Below are positions 1-5,622 of a stretch of 6,864 nt of DNA, in pieces. Made by a program: the position numbers and the translations under genes. Position 1 is the first letter of the stretch. Each line of letters starts with the position of its first letter. This DNA comes from an uncultured Micrococcaceae bacterium (GTDB lineage Bacteria > Actinomycetota > Actinomycetes > Actinomycetales > Micrococcaceae): contig CALBOC010000181.1 in assembly GCA_937896705.1 (NCBI GenBank), positions 1 to 6,864 on the forward strand. The letters run 5' to 3'. The notes below the pieces were generated by a model that saw only the letters and a program-made list of their open reading frames with translations, was not told the origin of the DNA and did no database searches.

Positions 1-1
1 T

Positions 2-43
2 GGGCCCCGACCCCACACGGGTCGGCCCCCACCCCGGGGCCCC
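2..43. repeat. GC-rich inverted repeats, possible terminator of an off-window gene
   Basis: CCGACCC (7-13) and GGGTCGG (19-25) form a perfect 7-bp stem around a CACAC loop. The flanking GGGCC and CCCCC bases extend it imperfectly. A second self-complementary block follows immediately (CCCCGGGG at 32-39 overlapping GGGGCCCC at 36-43) and can also pair with the first GGGCCCC. Only TTT follows shortly after, so this is not a textbook intrinsic terminator. A transcript end for a gene lying left of the window is the likeliest role. Confidence 0.4.
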
Positions 44-71
44 TGCATTTAACAACACAAAGTGTACGAAC

Positions 72-120
72 ATGCTGTCGAAGCATTAGTTATCACAGCG
101 TGACAGTGGTGCTTTAGAAT
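72..120 (+). promoter_or_regulatory. Promoter of the acetyltransferase gene, with two small palindromes
   Basis: TAGAAT at 115-120 is a good -10 hexamer. Transcription starting about seven bases later would begin at the ATG at 127. No convincing -35 hexamer sits at normal spacing; TTATCA at 90-95 is a poor candidate with a 19-base spacer. Two short inverted repeats lie just upstream: ATGCT-GTCGA-AGCAT (72-86) and TCAC-AGC-GTGA (93-103). They could be regulator sites but may be chance. Confidence 0.5.
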
Positions 121-126
121 GTACCC

Positions 127-732
127 ATGGTCGAAATCCAAAATGCCCACTGGACCCAAATGCGGCACGAAACCGCTTATAATATTGCCCGGCTGCGCAA
201 TCGCGTCTACGTCATGGAGCAGGGTCTCACCACCGTTGAAGAACTGGATGGTCGAGACCTCGAGCCCACCACTCAGATCTGGTGGATTCAGATCGAGGGT
301 GTTCCAGTCTCAACACTTCGCGTGCTTAAAGAAGATCCACACACGTTATCAATCGGGCGAGTAGCTACCGACAAGCCTTTCCGAGGCCATGGCCTGGCCA
401 GTGCATTGATACGTGCCGTGATGGCCTATTATCCAGATCAGCTGCTCACGATGCACGCCCAAACGCACCTCCAAGCTTGGTATCGGACCTTTGGTCTGGA
501 GACTGTCGGCGAGCCCTACTATGAGGCTGGACGAGAACACGTCACGATGATTCGAGAACCTCTTTTACGGTCGGATAACGAGCTACGAGACGAGATCGAT
601 CCAGAACAGTGGCCCGTAATAAATGAAGACACCCCCTCCGAAGTAGACCACGGCACGCCCGAACCTGGCACTCCGCAATATTTCGACGATCTGCAACGAC
701 GTTATCGCATGCGACGCAGCAGAAGACCCTAA
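127..732 (+). CDS. GNAT family N-acetyltransferase, ElaA-like
   Basis: This 201-residue protein resembles the ElaA subgroup of GCN5-related acetyltransferases, which move an acetyl group from acetyl-CoA to an amine; the natural substrate is not known. The ElaA signature is clear: LRNRVYVMEQ near residue 23, an ELDGRDLEP block at 39-47, the acetyl-CoA-binding loop with RGHGLA at 86-91, and an AQTHLQAWYRTFG helix near 111-123. ElaA proteins are usually about 150 residues. Here roughly 50 extra residues follow, first acidic and proline-rich, then a very arginine-rich end (RRYRMRRSRRP). The ATG at 127 is the first usable start, because an in-frame TAG lies at 115-117 inside the -10 box. There is no Shine-Dalgarno sequence, so the mRNA is probably leaderless. 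The gene stands alone. Family assignment is firm; the substrate is open. Confidence 0.9.
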   Translation: MVEIQNAHWTQMRHETAYNIARLRNRVYVMEQGLTTVEELDGRDLEPTTQIWWIQIEGVPVSTLRVLKEDPHTLSIGRVATDKPFRGHGLASALIRAVMAYYPDQLLTMHAQTHLQAWYRTFGLETVGEPYYEAGREHVTMIREPLLRSDNELRDEIDPEQWPVINEDTPSEVDHGTPEPGTPQYFDDLQRRYRMRRSRRP

Positions 733-772
733 AAGCTCGTTGGCCCTGATGCCATGGCCACAGTGGGAGCTT
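733..772 (+). other. Imperfect hairpin downstream of the acetyltransferase gene
   Basis: AAGCTC (733-738) pairs with GAGCTT (767-772), and TGGCC (741-745) pairs with GGCCA (756-760). The two stems are separated by an asymmetric internal loop. It begins right at the stop codon and could end the transcript, but no T-run follows, so it is not a standard intrinsic terminator. Confidence 0.25.
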
Positions 773-980
773 CGATTGGAGCGTCTATTCCGGTGACCTC
801 GTCCTTCAGATACTTCGACGCTGTGACACTGTTCCGGGTAGGAGATCTATCCTTTTGAATGTAAGAAAGGTAACCCTGCCCTCTGGCGAGTCACATGCTG
901 ACTGACCTGCCCCGTTATGCAATACTTCACAGAGAACTCAAGCTCTTACAGGACGAAGTATCTAAGGAAGGGATCCTGCA
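773..980 (+). promoter_or_regulatory. Gene-free leader/promoter region of the tyramine oxidase subunit B-like gene
   Basis: No convincing gene is present. A possible promoter is TGACAC (824-829) with TATCCT (848-853), an 18-base spacer, which would leave a leader of over 110 bases. A strong ribosome-binding site, AAGGAAGGGA (964-973), lies seven bases before the TTG start. A sequence at 906-924 resembles the right half of the palindrome described for the IclR gene, but its left half does not fit. No T-rich hairpin or known riboswitch was recognised. Confidence 0.35.
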
Positions 981-2114
981 TTGGATAAACGTATTGATTT
1001 TTTGTATCTCAACGAACCGGAGATGATCGAAGCAGGCGTCACCGATCTAGCCGGTTGTATTGACGTGATGGAAGAAGCCCTTGTATTGCTGGCCGATGGT
1101 GATTACATGATGGCTGGCGAACGGGGCGATTCTCACGGCGCGATGATTTCCTTCCCGAAAGAACCCAAACACGACGGCATGCCTAAGGACGACATCGATC
1201 GTCGGTTCATGGCGATGCCAGCGTACCTGGGAGGTCGCTTCCGCGCGACCGGTGTCAAATGGTACGGCTCTAACATCGAGAACCGCAAATACGACATGCC
1301 GCGGTCTATCCACTTATTCGTGCTCAACGACACCGACACCGCTGCCCCCAAAGCTGTGATGTCAGCAAATCTGCTCTCTGCTTACCGGACCGCATCGGTG
1401 CCAAACGTTGGGACGAAGCATCTGGCCGTCGACAACGTCGAGACCGTAGGGATGATCGGCCCGGGCGTTATGTCTCAGACCACGCTTCGGGGTGTATTGA
1501 CCCAGCGCGAAGGTGTCAAACACGTAAAGATTAAAGGTCGTTCGGCAGACTCTACCCAACGGGCAGCCGAACAGATCAAGCAAGACAATCCACAACTGGA
1601 ATCGGTCACCGTTGTAGACAGCGAAAAAGAAGCTGTTGAAAACGTCGAAATCCTCATCACCGGAGCAAACGCCTCTCCAAATGGCTCCCAAGACTTCCCA
1701 CAAGTCAAAGGCGAATGGCTATCTCCCGGTACCCTCGTGATCGCACCAGGGGCCACTCACTTCGATGATGACTTCCTGATCAACACACGCAAGGTCGTTG
1801 ACTACATGGGGCTCTACGATGAATGGCACCATGAATACACCACGCAGGTCGCTTACGACCAGATCGGGATTATCGGTTCGCGCATGCTGAAACTTCAGCA
1901 TGACGGCCACTTCCCACGTGAAGACCTACAGCAGATGGGCGACATTGCTGCCGGGCGAATCGAAGGCCGTAAATCGGACGACGAGATCATTATCTACTCT
2001 GTCGGCGGTATGCCCGTTGAAGATGTAGCCTGGGCCCACGACATTTATAACTACGCTGTCGAAAACAACATCGGCACCAGCCTCAACCTGTGGGACTCAC
2101 CCGCAGCATACTAA
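981..2114 (+). CDS. Ornithine cyclodeaminase/mu-crystallin family protein, tyramine oxidase subunit B-like
   Basis: This 377-residue protein belongs to the ornithine cyclodeaminase/mu-crystallin superfamily of NAD(P)-dependent enzymes. It matches the longer subgroup annotated in databases as tyramine oxidase subunit B. Subgroup traits include the start KRIDFLYL, SHGAMISFP near 51-59, RRFMAMPAYLGGRF (74-87), GVKWYGSN (91-98), and SANLLSAYRTAS (128-139), which contains the conserved Arg136. The Rossmann nucleotide loop is GMIGPGVMS (157-165), and GGMPVEDVAWAH (342-353) is near the end. The start is TTG: an in-frame TAA at 963-965 leaves no other start that keeps the conserved N-terminus, and a strong AAGGAAGGGA site sits seven bases upstream. 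No copper amine oxidase or other amine oxidase gene is visible nearby, so the subunit name is inherited rather than shown here; an imine or amino-acid reductase/deaminase role is equally possible. The gene is monocistronic, with a strong terminator behind it. Confidence 0.88.
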   Translation: MDKRIDFLYLNEPEMIEAGVTDLAGCIDVMEEALVLLADGDYMMAGERGDSHGAMISFPKEPKHDGMPKDDIDRRFMAMPAYLGGRFRATGVKWYGSNIENRKYDMPRSIHLFVLNDTDTAAPKAVMSANLLSAYRTASVPNVGTKHLAVDNVETVGMIGPGVMSQTTLRGVLTQREGVKHVKIKGRSADSTQRAAEQIKQDNPQLESVTVVDSEKEAVENVEILITGANASPNGSQDFPQVKGEWLSPGTLVIAPGATHFDDDFLINTRKVVDYMGLYDEWHHEYTTQVAYDQIGIIGSRMLKLQHDGHFPREDLQQMGDIAAGRIEGRKSDDEIIIYSVGGMPVEDVAWAHDIYNYAVENNIGTSLNLWDSPAAY

Positions 2115-2125
2115 TACCAGCACAG

Positions 2126-2171
2126 AGCGGATCCGGCGCATCACACGGTGGTGCCCCGGATCCGCTTTTTT
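2126..2171 (+). terminator. Strong intrinsic terminator after the subunit B-like gene
   Basis: The 11-base arms AGCGGATCCGG (2126-2136) and CCGGATCCGCT (2156-2166) are perfectly complementary. An inner stem GCATCAC/GTGGTGC (2138-2144 with 2148-2154, one G-U pair) closes on a three-base loop. A T-run (2166-2171) follows on the plus strand. There is no matching T-run for the opposite strand, so it mainly ends the plus-strand gene and separates it from the converging gene that stops at 2182. Confidence 0.93.
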
Positions 2172-2181
2172 ATTCTCTGCT

Positions 2182-2811
2182 TCAGGTTATTAGGTGCCGT
2201 GCGAGCTGTTCCGACGTCGCGGCAACATTAAAATACGGTGTCCCAGGCTCAAAATGCCGACCTGCGGCCAAGGTCCCTGCGACCACAGGTGCGAACCCCA
2301 GTGCAGAGACCAGGTCGGCCACAATCTTCACAGCACTGGGACTATCCGAGGCCACAATCGCAGCACGTTCATCATCAGCTGTAGGCGTGTCCATCGCCCA
2401 GTGGGAAATATGGTTCAGGGCTTTAACGACGGTCGCTGTATCGAATCGCTGTGCAATAACCTCAGAAGAGCTCAGCCCGGATGCGAGCCCCTCCTCAAAC
2501 CACTCGGGCAAGGGTTCATCGTGCCACCGATTTGTTGCATCCACCAGAATCCGATCGGCTAACCACGCCGGCTCCACATCATCCAGATCTTCTTGCGGCA
2601 CCGCAAGAATAACCAGATCTACATCCTTGGCCACATCCTCGGCCGGCACCGCTGTTGACTGGGGTGCGTACTGCATCAGGTGGTACCGCATTTGACTTGG
2701 GGTTCGGGTTGAAGCGATCTGCACGTCGATGCCACTGCGTGCTGCCGCCCGAGCAAAAGCGGTTCCTGCCCGGCCTGCACCTAGCACTCCGATTCGATCA
2801 AACGATAGCAT
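2182..2811 (-). CDS. NADPH-dependent F420 reductase-like NAD(P)-binding protein
   Basis: This 209-residue Rossmann protein is of the NADPH-dependent F420 reductase (F420H2:NADP oxidoreductase) type, a family that passes hydride between a deazaflavin or related acceptor and NADP. Visible features are the dinucleotide loop IGVLGAGRAG at residues 7-16, a likely NADP-phosphate contact at ASTRTPS, the LVILAVP strand, the VDATNRW turn, the VVKALNHISHWAM segment that matches the family's 'VKAFN' region, and a C-terminal ALGFAPVVAG...AAGRHFEPG block. I place the start at the ATG at 2811, which gives the normal N-terminus directly before the first beta strand; the longer reading frame to 2892 only adds residues encoded inside the preceding gene. 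That ATG overlaps the end of the FAA hydrolase gene by 14 bases, so translation is probably coupled. Use of F420 itself is not shown; NADP-linked reduction of another substrate is possible. Confidence 0.82.
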   Translation of the reverse strand: MLSFDRIGVLGAGRAGTAFARAAARSGIDVQIASTRTPSQMRYHLMQYAPQSTAVPAEDVAKDVDLVILAVPQEDLDDVEPAWLADRILVDATNRWHDEPLPEWFEEGLASGLSSSEVIAQRFDTATVVKALNHISHWAMDTPTADDERAAIVASDSPSAVKIVADLVSALGFAPVVAGTLAAGRHFEPGTPYFNVAATSEQLARHLIT

Positions 2812-3706
2812 TGCGCTGTGCCCCGAGGCCTTCAATACGCGTCTCGACAACATCGCCCGGCTTGAGCCATGGACGACGGCCGTTCTCATCACGCATCGCT
2901 AAGGCAACCCCGCCGGGGGTGCCTGTCAAGATGATGTCCCCGGGTAATAATGTGATCAGCTGGGACAAGTATTCAAGTAAGTCTCCCACCCCGAAGACTA
3001 AGTCATTGACGGAATCGCGCTGACGCACTTCGCCATTAACTAACGTGGTCAGTTCGGCATTGGACTGAAACTCGTCTGCAGTTGTCAGCCAGGGCCCGAC
3101 CGGCGTGGAAGCCTCCAAGATTTTGCCCTGGGTCCATTCGTCGGTGCGACCTTGTAAGCCGCGCAACGAGATATCGTTGCTGATGGCGTACCCGGCGATG
3201 TAATCTGCAGCATTCGCCGCAGAAATGTTCCGTCCTGGCGCTCCGATGATCACGGCCAGCTCACCTTCATAATCCAGACGATGATCGATTTCTGGCACGG
3301 CGATCTCGCTGAAAGCACCCGTGAGCGTCTGACCATATTTGGCAAAAATCGTCGGATATTTAGGAAGATCCAAGCCGGTTTCTTCGATATGGTTCCGGTA
3401 ATTTAGCCCAATACAAAAGATCTTCGAGGGATAAGGAATGAGCGTCTCATAGCTCAGCGTGGTGGCATCTATGATGTAGTTCGCGTCGTGTTGAGCAGTA
3501 TCGAGCGCTTCTTGCACAATGGCCTGTCGCTCTGGCGGCGCCAGGGTCAACAGGGAGCCAACATCAATAACATCGGGGAGTCGGACCGCCTGGGTCGCAT
3601 ATTCGGCCCCAGAGTCATCAGTTTCGGTGCTGATAATGAGCGCGGCAAACGTAGCTGCGGGTTCATCGGGGCGTTCTTGTGGCAAGCGAAAGGTAGCTAG
3701 TTTCAT
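2798..3706 (-). CDS. Fumarylacetoacetate hydrolase family protein
   Basis: This 302-residue protein is of the FAA hydrolase fold, the family of metal-dependent C-C bond hydrolases, decarboxylases and isomerases that work late in aromatic and keto-acid breakdown. Key family positions are present: GLNYRNHIEE with His106 and Glu109, the metal-binding EGE (Glu147, Glu149) in DYEGELAVIIG, a third metal ligand Asp178 in ISNDIS, Lys195 in WTQGK, and the TGTPGGV loop at 261-267. The N-terminal half (residues 1-90) is the usual variable domain. I chose the ATG at 3706 (MKLATFRL) because family members commonly start like this; a GTG at 3733 would add nine residues. It is the first gene of a two-gene unit with the F420-reductase-like gene. 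The exact substrate (fumarylpyruvate, acylpyruvate, oxalomalate or another) cannot be read from the sequence. Confidence 0.92.
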   Translation of the reverse strand: MKLATFRLPQERPDEPAATFAALIISTETDDSGAEYATQAVRLPDVIDVGSLLTLAPPERQAIVQEALDTAQHDANYIIDATTLSYETLIPYPSKIFCIGLNYRNHIEETGLDLPKYPTIFAKYGQTLTGAFSEIAVPEIDHRLDYEGELAVIIGAPGRNISAANAADYIAGYAISNDISLRGLQGRTDEWTQGKILEASTPVGPWLTTADEFQSNAELTTLVNGEVRQRDSVNDLVFGVGDLLEYLSQLITLLPGDIILTGTPGGVALAMRDENGRRPWLKPGDVVETRIEGLGAQRNAIV

Positions 3707-3837
3707 ATCTCTAAGTTCATCACACTCCAACACTGTCTGGAATGCTGACGCGACGCTCAGCTGTGATCTGACTACGCGCTAAGTCAAAACCCGGTGAAAT
3801 AACTATTAGCTGGGGGCTAATCATAGACAATGGAAGT
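3707..3837. promoter_or_regulatory. Divergent intergenic region with an ATTAGC/GCTAAT palindrome
   Basis: This stretch separates the FAA hydrolase unit (minus) from the membrane protein gene (plus) and must carry both promoters. A perfect inverted repeat, ATTAGC (3805-3810) and GCTAAT (3816-3821) around TGGGG, is a candidate operator. On the minus strand, TTGACT (complement of 3782-3787) resembles a -35 hexamer but has no good -10 partner at normal spacing. TTGTCT followed 16 bases later by TAATAG is an alternative that would span the palindrome. For the plus gene, TAGACA (3824-3829) just before the start may be a weak -10. Confidence 0.35.
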
Positions 3838-4320
3838 ATGTTTGAACCTCTGGACTTGCAAACGCCACAGCTAGCTGTCGGACTCGGCTTTGTCTTTGCC
3901 ATTGCAGGAGCAGCCATTCTGGCGCATGCGACGTGGCGTGCCCGTCGCTTGAAAGCCTGGGAAACAGGCGAGGCGGGCCGCTTCGAAGGCGCCGATAGCC
4001 GCGGTGAACGAGCTGATGCCCCGCGCGATGTGCGAATTGAGACGATTGCCGGGTTTGCCGCGATGTTCCTGGGTGTCGCATCCATCATCTATGGCATGGT
4101 CACCCAAACTCATCAGCACGGCGTGTTGGAATCCAATGTGATTGCCAAGTATCCCGAAGTTCAGGAAGTCGAAGCGGAACAATGGCGTGGCAACCTGTTG
4201 GAAGCTGAGGTAACTACCGTAGATGGTGAACAGCTGTACATGCGGATCGTTTTCGATCCTGACACCGGGGAACCCACCATTCAGGGCGAACACCCGGAGC
4301 TCGAAACACAGCAAGAATAA
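3838..4320 (+). CDS. Small two-helix membrane protein of unknown function
   Basis: I do not recognise this 160-residue protein. It shows two hydrophobic segments, about residues 11-31 and 69-88. Between them is an Arg-rich and then mixed-charge loop (WRARRLK near 33-39, then EGADSRGERADAPRDVRIE). A hydrophilic C-terminal domain follows (about 90-160) with a predicted strand-turn pattern (LLEAEVTTVDGEQLYMRIVFD) and an acidic end. The basic residues after helix 1 suggest that the loop faces the cytoplasm and that both termini lie outside. The start at 3838 has GGAAG only one base upstream, too close for normal Shine-Dalgarno pairing, so a short-leader or leaderless mRNA is possible; no better start is available. 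It lies 79 bases upstream of the DsbA-like gene in the same direction and may serve the cell envelope with it, which is inference only. Confidence 0.75.
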   Translation: MFEPLDLQTPQLAVGLGFVFAIAGAAILAHATWRARRLKAWETGEAGRFEGADSRGERADAPRDVRIETIAGFAAMFLGVASIIYGMVTQTHQHGVLESNVIAKYPEVQEVEAEQWRGNLLEAEVTTVDGEQLYMRIVFDPDTGEPTIQGEHPELETQQE

Positions 4321-4322
4321 GT

Positions 4323-4363
4323 CCAGTCATTGTTCAGAAACCAGCCGTATACTCTGACTGGTT
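4323..4363 (+). promoter_or_regulatory. Probable promoter of the DsbA-like gene overlapped by inverted repeats
   Basis: TATACT (4348-4353) is a near-consensus -10 hexamer and would start transcription near 4360, about 40 bases before the ATG at 4400. The -35 side is weak (TCATTG at 4327-4332, a 15-base spacer). CCAGTCA (4323-4329) is inverted as TGACTGG (4355-4361), and AACCAG (4339-4344) is inverted as CTGGTT (4358-4363), so the -10 lies in the loop of both. No T-run follows, so this looks more like an operator than a terminator. Confidence 0.45.
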
Positions 4364-4399
4364 CAAAATTTAACAACTCACTACCCTTAGGTAAGGATA

Positions 4400-5236
4400 A
4401 TGGCCAAAAATAAGTCAGCCGGCAGCTCTCGACACACCGTACGGCAGGCGCAAGCTAACCAACTCGCGGCGGAGAAACGGCGTTCTCGCATCATTACATG
4501 GACGATCGTTGGGGTAATCGCCGCTGTGGTCGCCATCATCGTGGTCGTGACGTTAATGAACTCCTCGCGATCGATCCCCGATGCCGGGCCGGCACCAACC
4601 GCTGGAACCGCAAGCGGTGGGTTGCTCTTAGCAGACGGTGGGCCCGCAGAAGGTAATGCACCCGATGAAGTCGATGCCACCCAGGTCGAAGAACCCAACC
4701 CGGATACCGCTGGCCAGATGCCAACGGACGTTCCCGGATCAGACGAAGCTGACATCATTATCTATGCTGATGCGAACTGTGTGTATTGTGCTCAGTTCGA
4801 AAGCGAGAATGCTGAAGCGCTGGACGAGCTGGCTTCAGATGGCCACAGCATCGAATACCGTCTGGTGAACTTCCTTGATAATCCAGGCACCGAAAATTAC
4901 TCCTCTCGTGCAGCAAATGCGATGGCCTGTGTCGCGGAAGAATCGCCTGAACATACCAGCGAGTACATTCACGCGGTCTTCACGAGTTACAACACGCACC
5001 AAGGTGCCGGTCTGTCCAACGACGAGCTCGTGAGCTTAGCGGGGGAGATCGGCGCTGACATTGAAGGGTGCGTCTCGGATAACACCTTCCGTCCATTTGT
5101 GAATTACACGACCGCTCATGCCGTCAAAGACGGGATCGCTGGCACCCCCTCCATTTGGGTTAATGGTGAGTACTACGAAAACACCGGTGGTGGCGAATCG
5201 TTCCAGTCCTGGGCCGAATCGCAACTGGCCGACTAA
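4400..5236 (+). CDS. Membrane-anchored DsbA-like thioredoxin-fold protein
   Basis: This 278-residue extracytoplasmic thiol-disulfide oxidoreductase is of the DsbA/thioredoxin_4 type common in Actinobacteria, likely to form or rearrange disulfides in exported proteins. Residues 1-30 are cytoplasmic and basic, 31-53 form one hydrophobic signal-anchor helix, and 54-115 are an acidic Ala/Pro/Gly-rich linker. The catalytic fold begins near 117, with the active-site CVYC (Cys127, Cys130) in YADANCVYC. The cis-proline loop is GTPSIWVNG (Pro250). Two more cysteines, Cys177 (AMACVAEE) and Cys224 (IEGCVSD), lie in the inserted helical domain and could form a structural disulfide. AAGGA (4393-4397) lies only two bases before the ATG, with an AGG six bases further upstream at a better distance. 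The gene appears to have its own promoter. Family is firm; whether it is an oxidase or a reductase/isomerase is not decided by the sequence. Confidence 0.92.
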   Translation: MAKNKSAGSSRHTVRQAQANQLAAEKRRSRIITWTIVGVIAAVVAIIVVVTLMNSSRSIPDAGPAPTAGTASGGLLLADGGPAEGNAPDEVDATQVEEPNPDTAGQMPTDVPGSDEADIIIYADANCVYCAQFESENAEALDELASDGHSIEYRLVNFLDNPGTENYSSRAANAMACVAEESPEHTSEYIHAVFTSYNTHQGAGLSNDELVSLAGEIGADIEGCVSDNTFRPFVNYTTAHAVKDGIAGTPSIWVNGEYYENTGGGESFQSWAESQLAD

Positions 5237-5261
5237 CGGCACGTGGAAGAGACCGCTAGGT

Positions 5262-5290
5262 TTTTGTTTCTTTGCGGTTTGAGCTAGACT
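5262..5290 (+). promoter_or_regulatory. Probable promoter of the tRNA-Thr gene
   Basis: TAGACT (5285-5290) is a good actinobacterial -10 hexamer. A T-rich -35 region (TTTTGT at 5262-5267) lies 17 bases upstream. The predicted transcript start, near 5297, gives a short leader of about 27 bases before the tRNA at 5324, as expected for a processed tRNA precursor. Confidence 0.55.
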
Positions 5291-5323
5291 AGCGTCGGTC
5301 GTTATTGGCGGCTAGTCAGCCAC

Positions 5324-5397
5324 GCCTCCTTAGCTCAGCTGGCCAGAGCACCTGTCTTGTAAACAGGGGGTCATCGGTTCGAATCCGATAGGGGGCT
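5324..5397 (+). tRNA. trnT: tRNA-Thr, anticodon UGU
   Basis: The full cloverleaf can be drawn. The acceptor stem is GCCTCCT (5324-5330) with AGGGGGC (5390-5396, one G-U pair) plus a discriminator T at 5397. The D stem is GCTC/GAGC (5333-5336 with 5346-5349). The anticodon stem is CCTGT/ACAGG (5351-5355 with 5363-5367) around CTTGTAA, which places TGT at 5358-5360. The variable loop is GGGTC, and the T arm is ATCGG-TTCGAAT-CCGAT (5373-5389). The anticodon UGU reads ACA and other threonine codons. The CCA end is not encoded (CGA follows), so it is added afterwards. A single-gene unit with its own terminator. Confidence 0.96.
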
Positions 5398-5403
5398 CGA
5401 GCA

Positions 5404-5436
5404 CCCCGGAACTTTACAGCAAAGTTCCGGGGTTTT
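5404..5436 (+). terminator. Intrinsic terminator of the tRNA-Thr gene
   Basis: CCCCGGAACTTT (5404-5415) and AAAGTTCCGGGG (5421-5432) form a perfect 12-bp stem with the five-base loop ACAGC, followed directly by TTTT (5433-5436). It begins six bases after the tRNA, so the tRNA is a single-gene transcription unit and the IclR gene needs its own promoter. Confidence 0.94.
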
Positions 5437-5469
5437 GTCGTCTCAGGTTCCGAGCGGAGCCATCCGAGG

Positions 5470-5488
5470 TGGCACGAAGTCTGCGACA
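5470..5488. promoter_or_regulatory. Secondary candidate IclR operator
   Basis: This 19-base site fits 10 of the 12 fixed bases of the TGTNGCNNANTNNGCNACA pattern derived from the sites at 5549 and 6490; it misses at positions 3 and 5. It agrees with the 5549 site at 14 of 19 positions, including the identical nine bases TCTGCGACA. It starts 79 bases upstream of that site, so two regulator dimers could contact each other by looping. Weaker than the other two sites. Confidence 0.4.
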
Positions 5489-5548
5489 GCAGTGACAGTG
5501 CAGCTAGGGAGTGACTGACGATATGTGGGCCAGCTGGGCGGCATCAGG

Positions 5549-5567
5549 TGTTGCCAACTCTGCGACA
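5549..5567. promoter_or_regulatory. Candidate IclR operator upstream of the regulator gene
   Basis: The site reads TGT-T-GC-CA-A-C-T-CT-GC-G-ACA, an imperfect palindrome with outer TGT/ACA and inner GC/GC pairs. One more matching GG/CC pair lies outside it (5547-5548 and 5568-5569). It shares 13 of 19 bases, including all symmetric positions, with the site upstream of the DmdA-like gene. It ends 55 bases before the regulator's ATG and covers a possible -35 (TTGCCA at 5551-5556), which would suit autorepression. The spacing of this -35 to the -10 candidate TAGCCT (5576-5581) is long, at 19 bases. Confidence 0.6.
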
Positions 5568-5622
5568 CCCTTAGGTAGCCTAGAGAATCACAGCCGATAC
5601 CGCCTGACGAACGAGAGACCCG

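Noticed and set aside
119..364. Alternative ATG at 119 in another frame
   Set aside because: The ElaA signature lies only in the frame beginning at 127.
733..980. Riboswitch or decayed gene in the 248-base gap
   Set aside because: No recognisable aptamer core, no terminator-like switch and no remnant protein similarity in any frame could be supported.
895..1026. 43-codon frame overlapping the start of the subunit B-like gene, possible leader peptide
   Set aside because: It has no ribosome-binding site, an ordinary composition without a run of one amino acid, and no attenuator-like hairpin after it.
2090..2695. 201-codon plus-strand open frame across the terminator
   Set aside because: It reads through a strong terminator and antisense to the F420-reductase-like gene; its Ser/Arg/Ala-rich translation is typical of a shadow frame.
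5237..5283. Possible terminator after the DsbA-like gene (ACCGC...GCGGT around a T-rich loop)
   Set aside because: The stem has only five base pairs with a long loop and the T-rich stretch sits inside it; the T-rich bases fit better as the tRNA promoter's upstream region.
5324..5397. tRNA-Thr as an integration site of a mobile element
   Set aside because: No repeat of the tRNA 3' end, no integrase and no phage-like gene were seen in the window.
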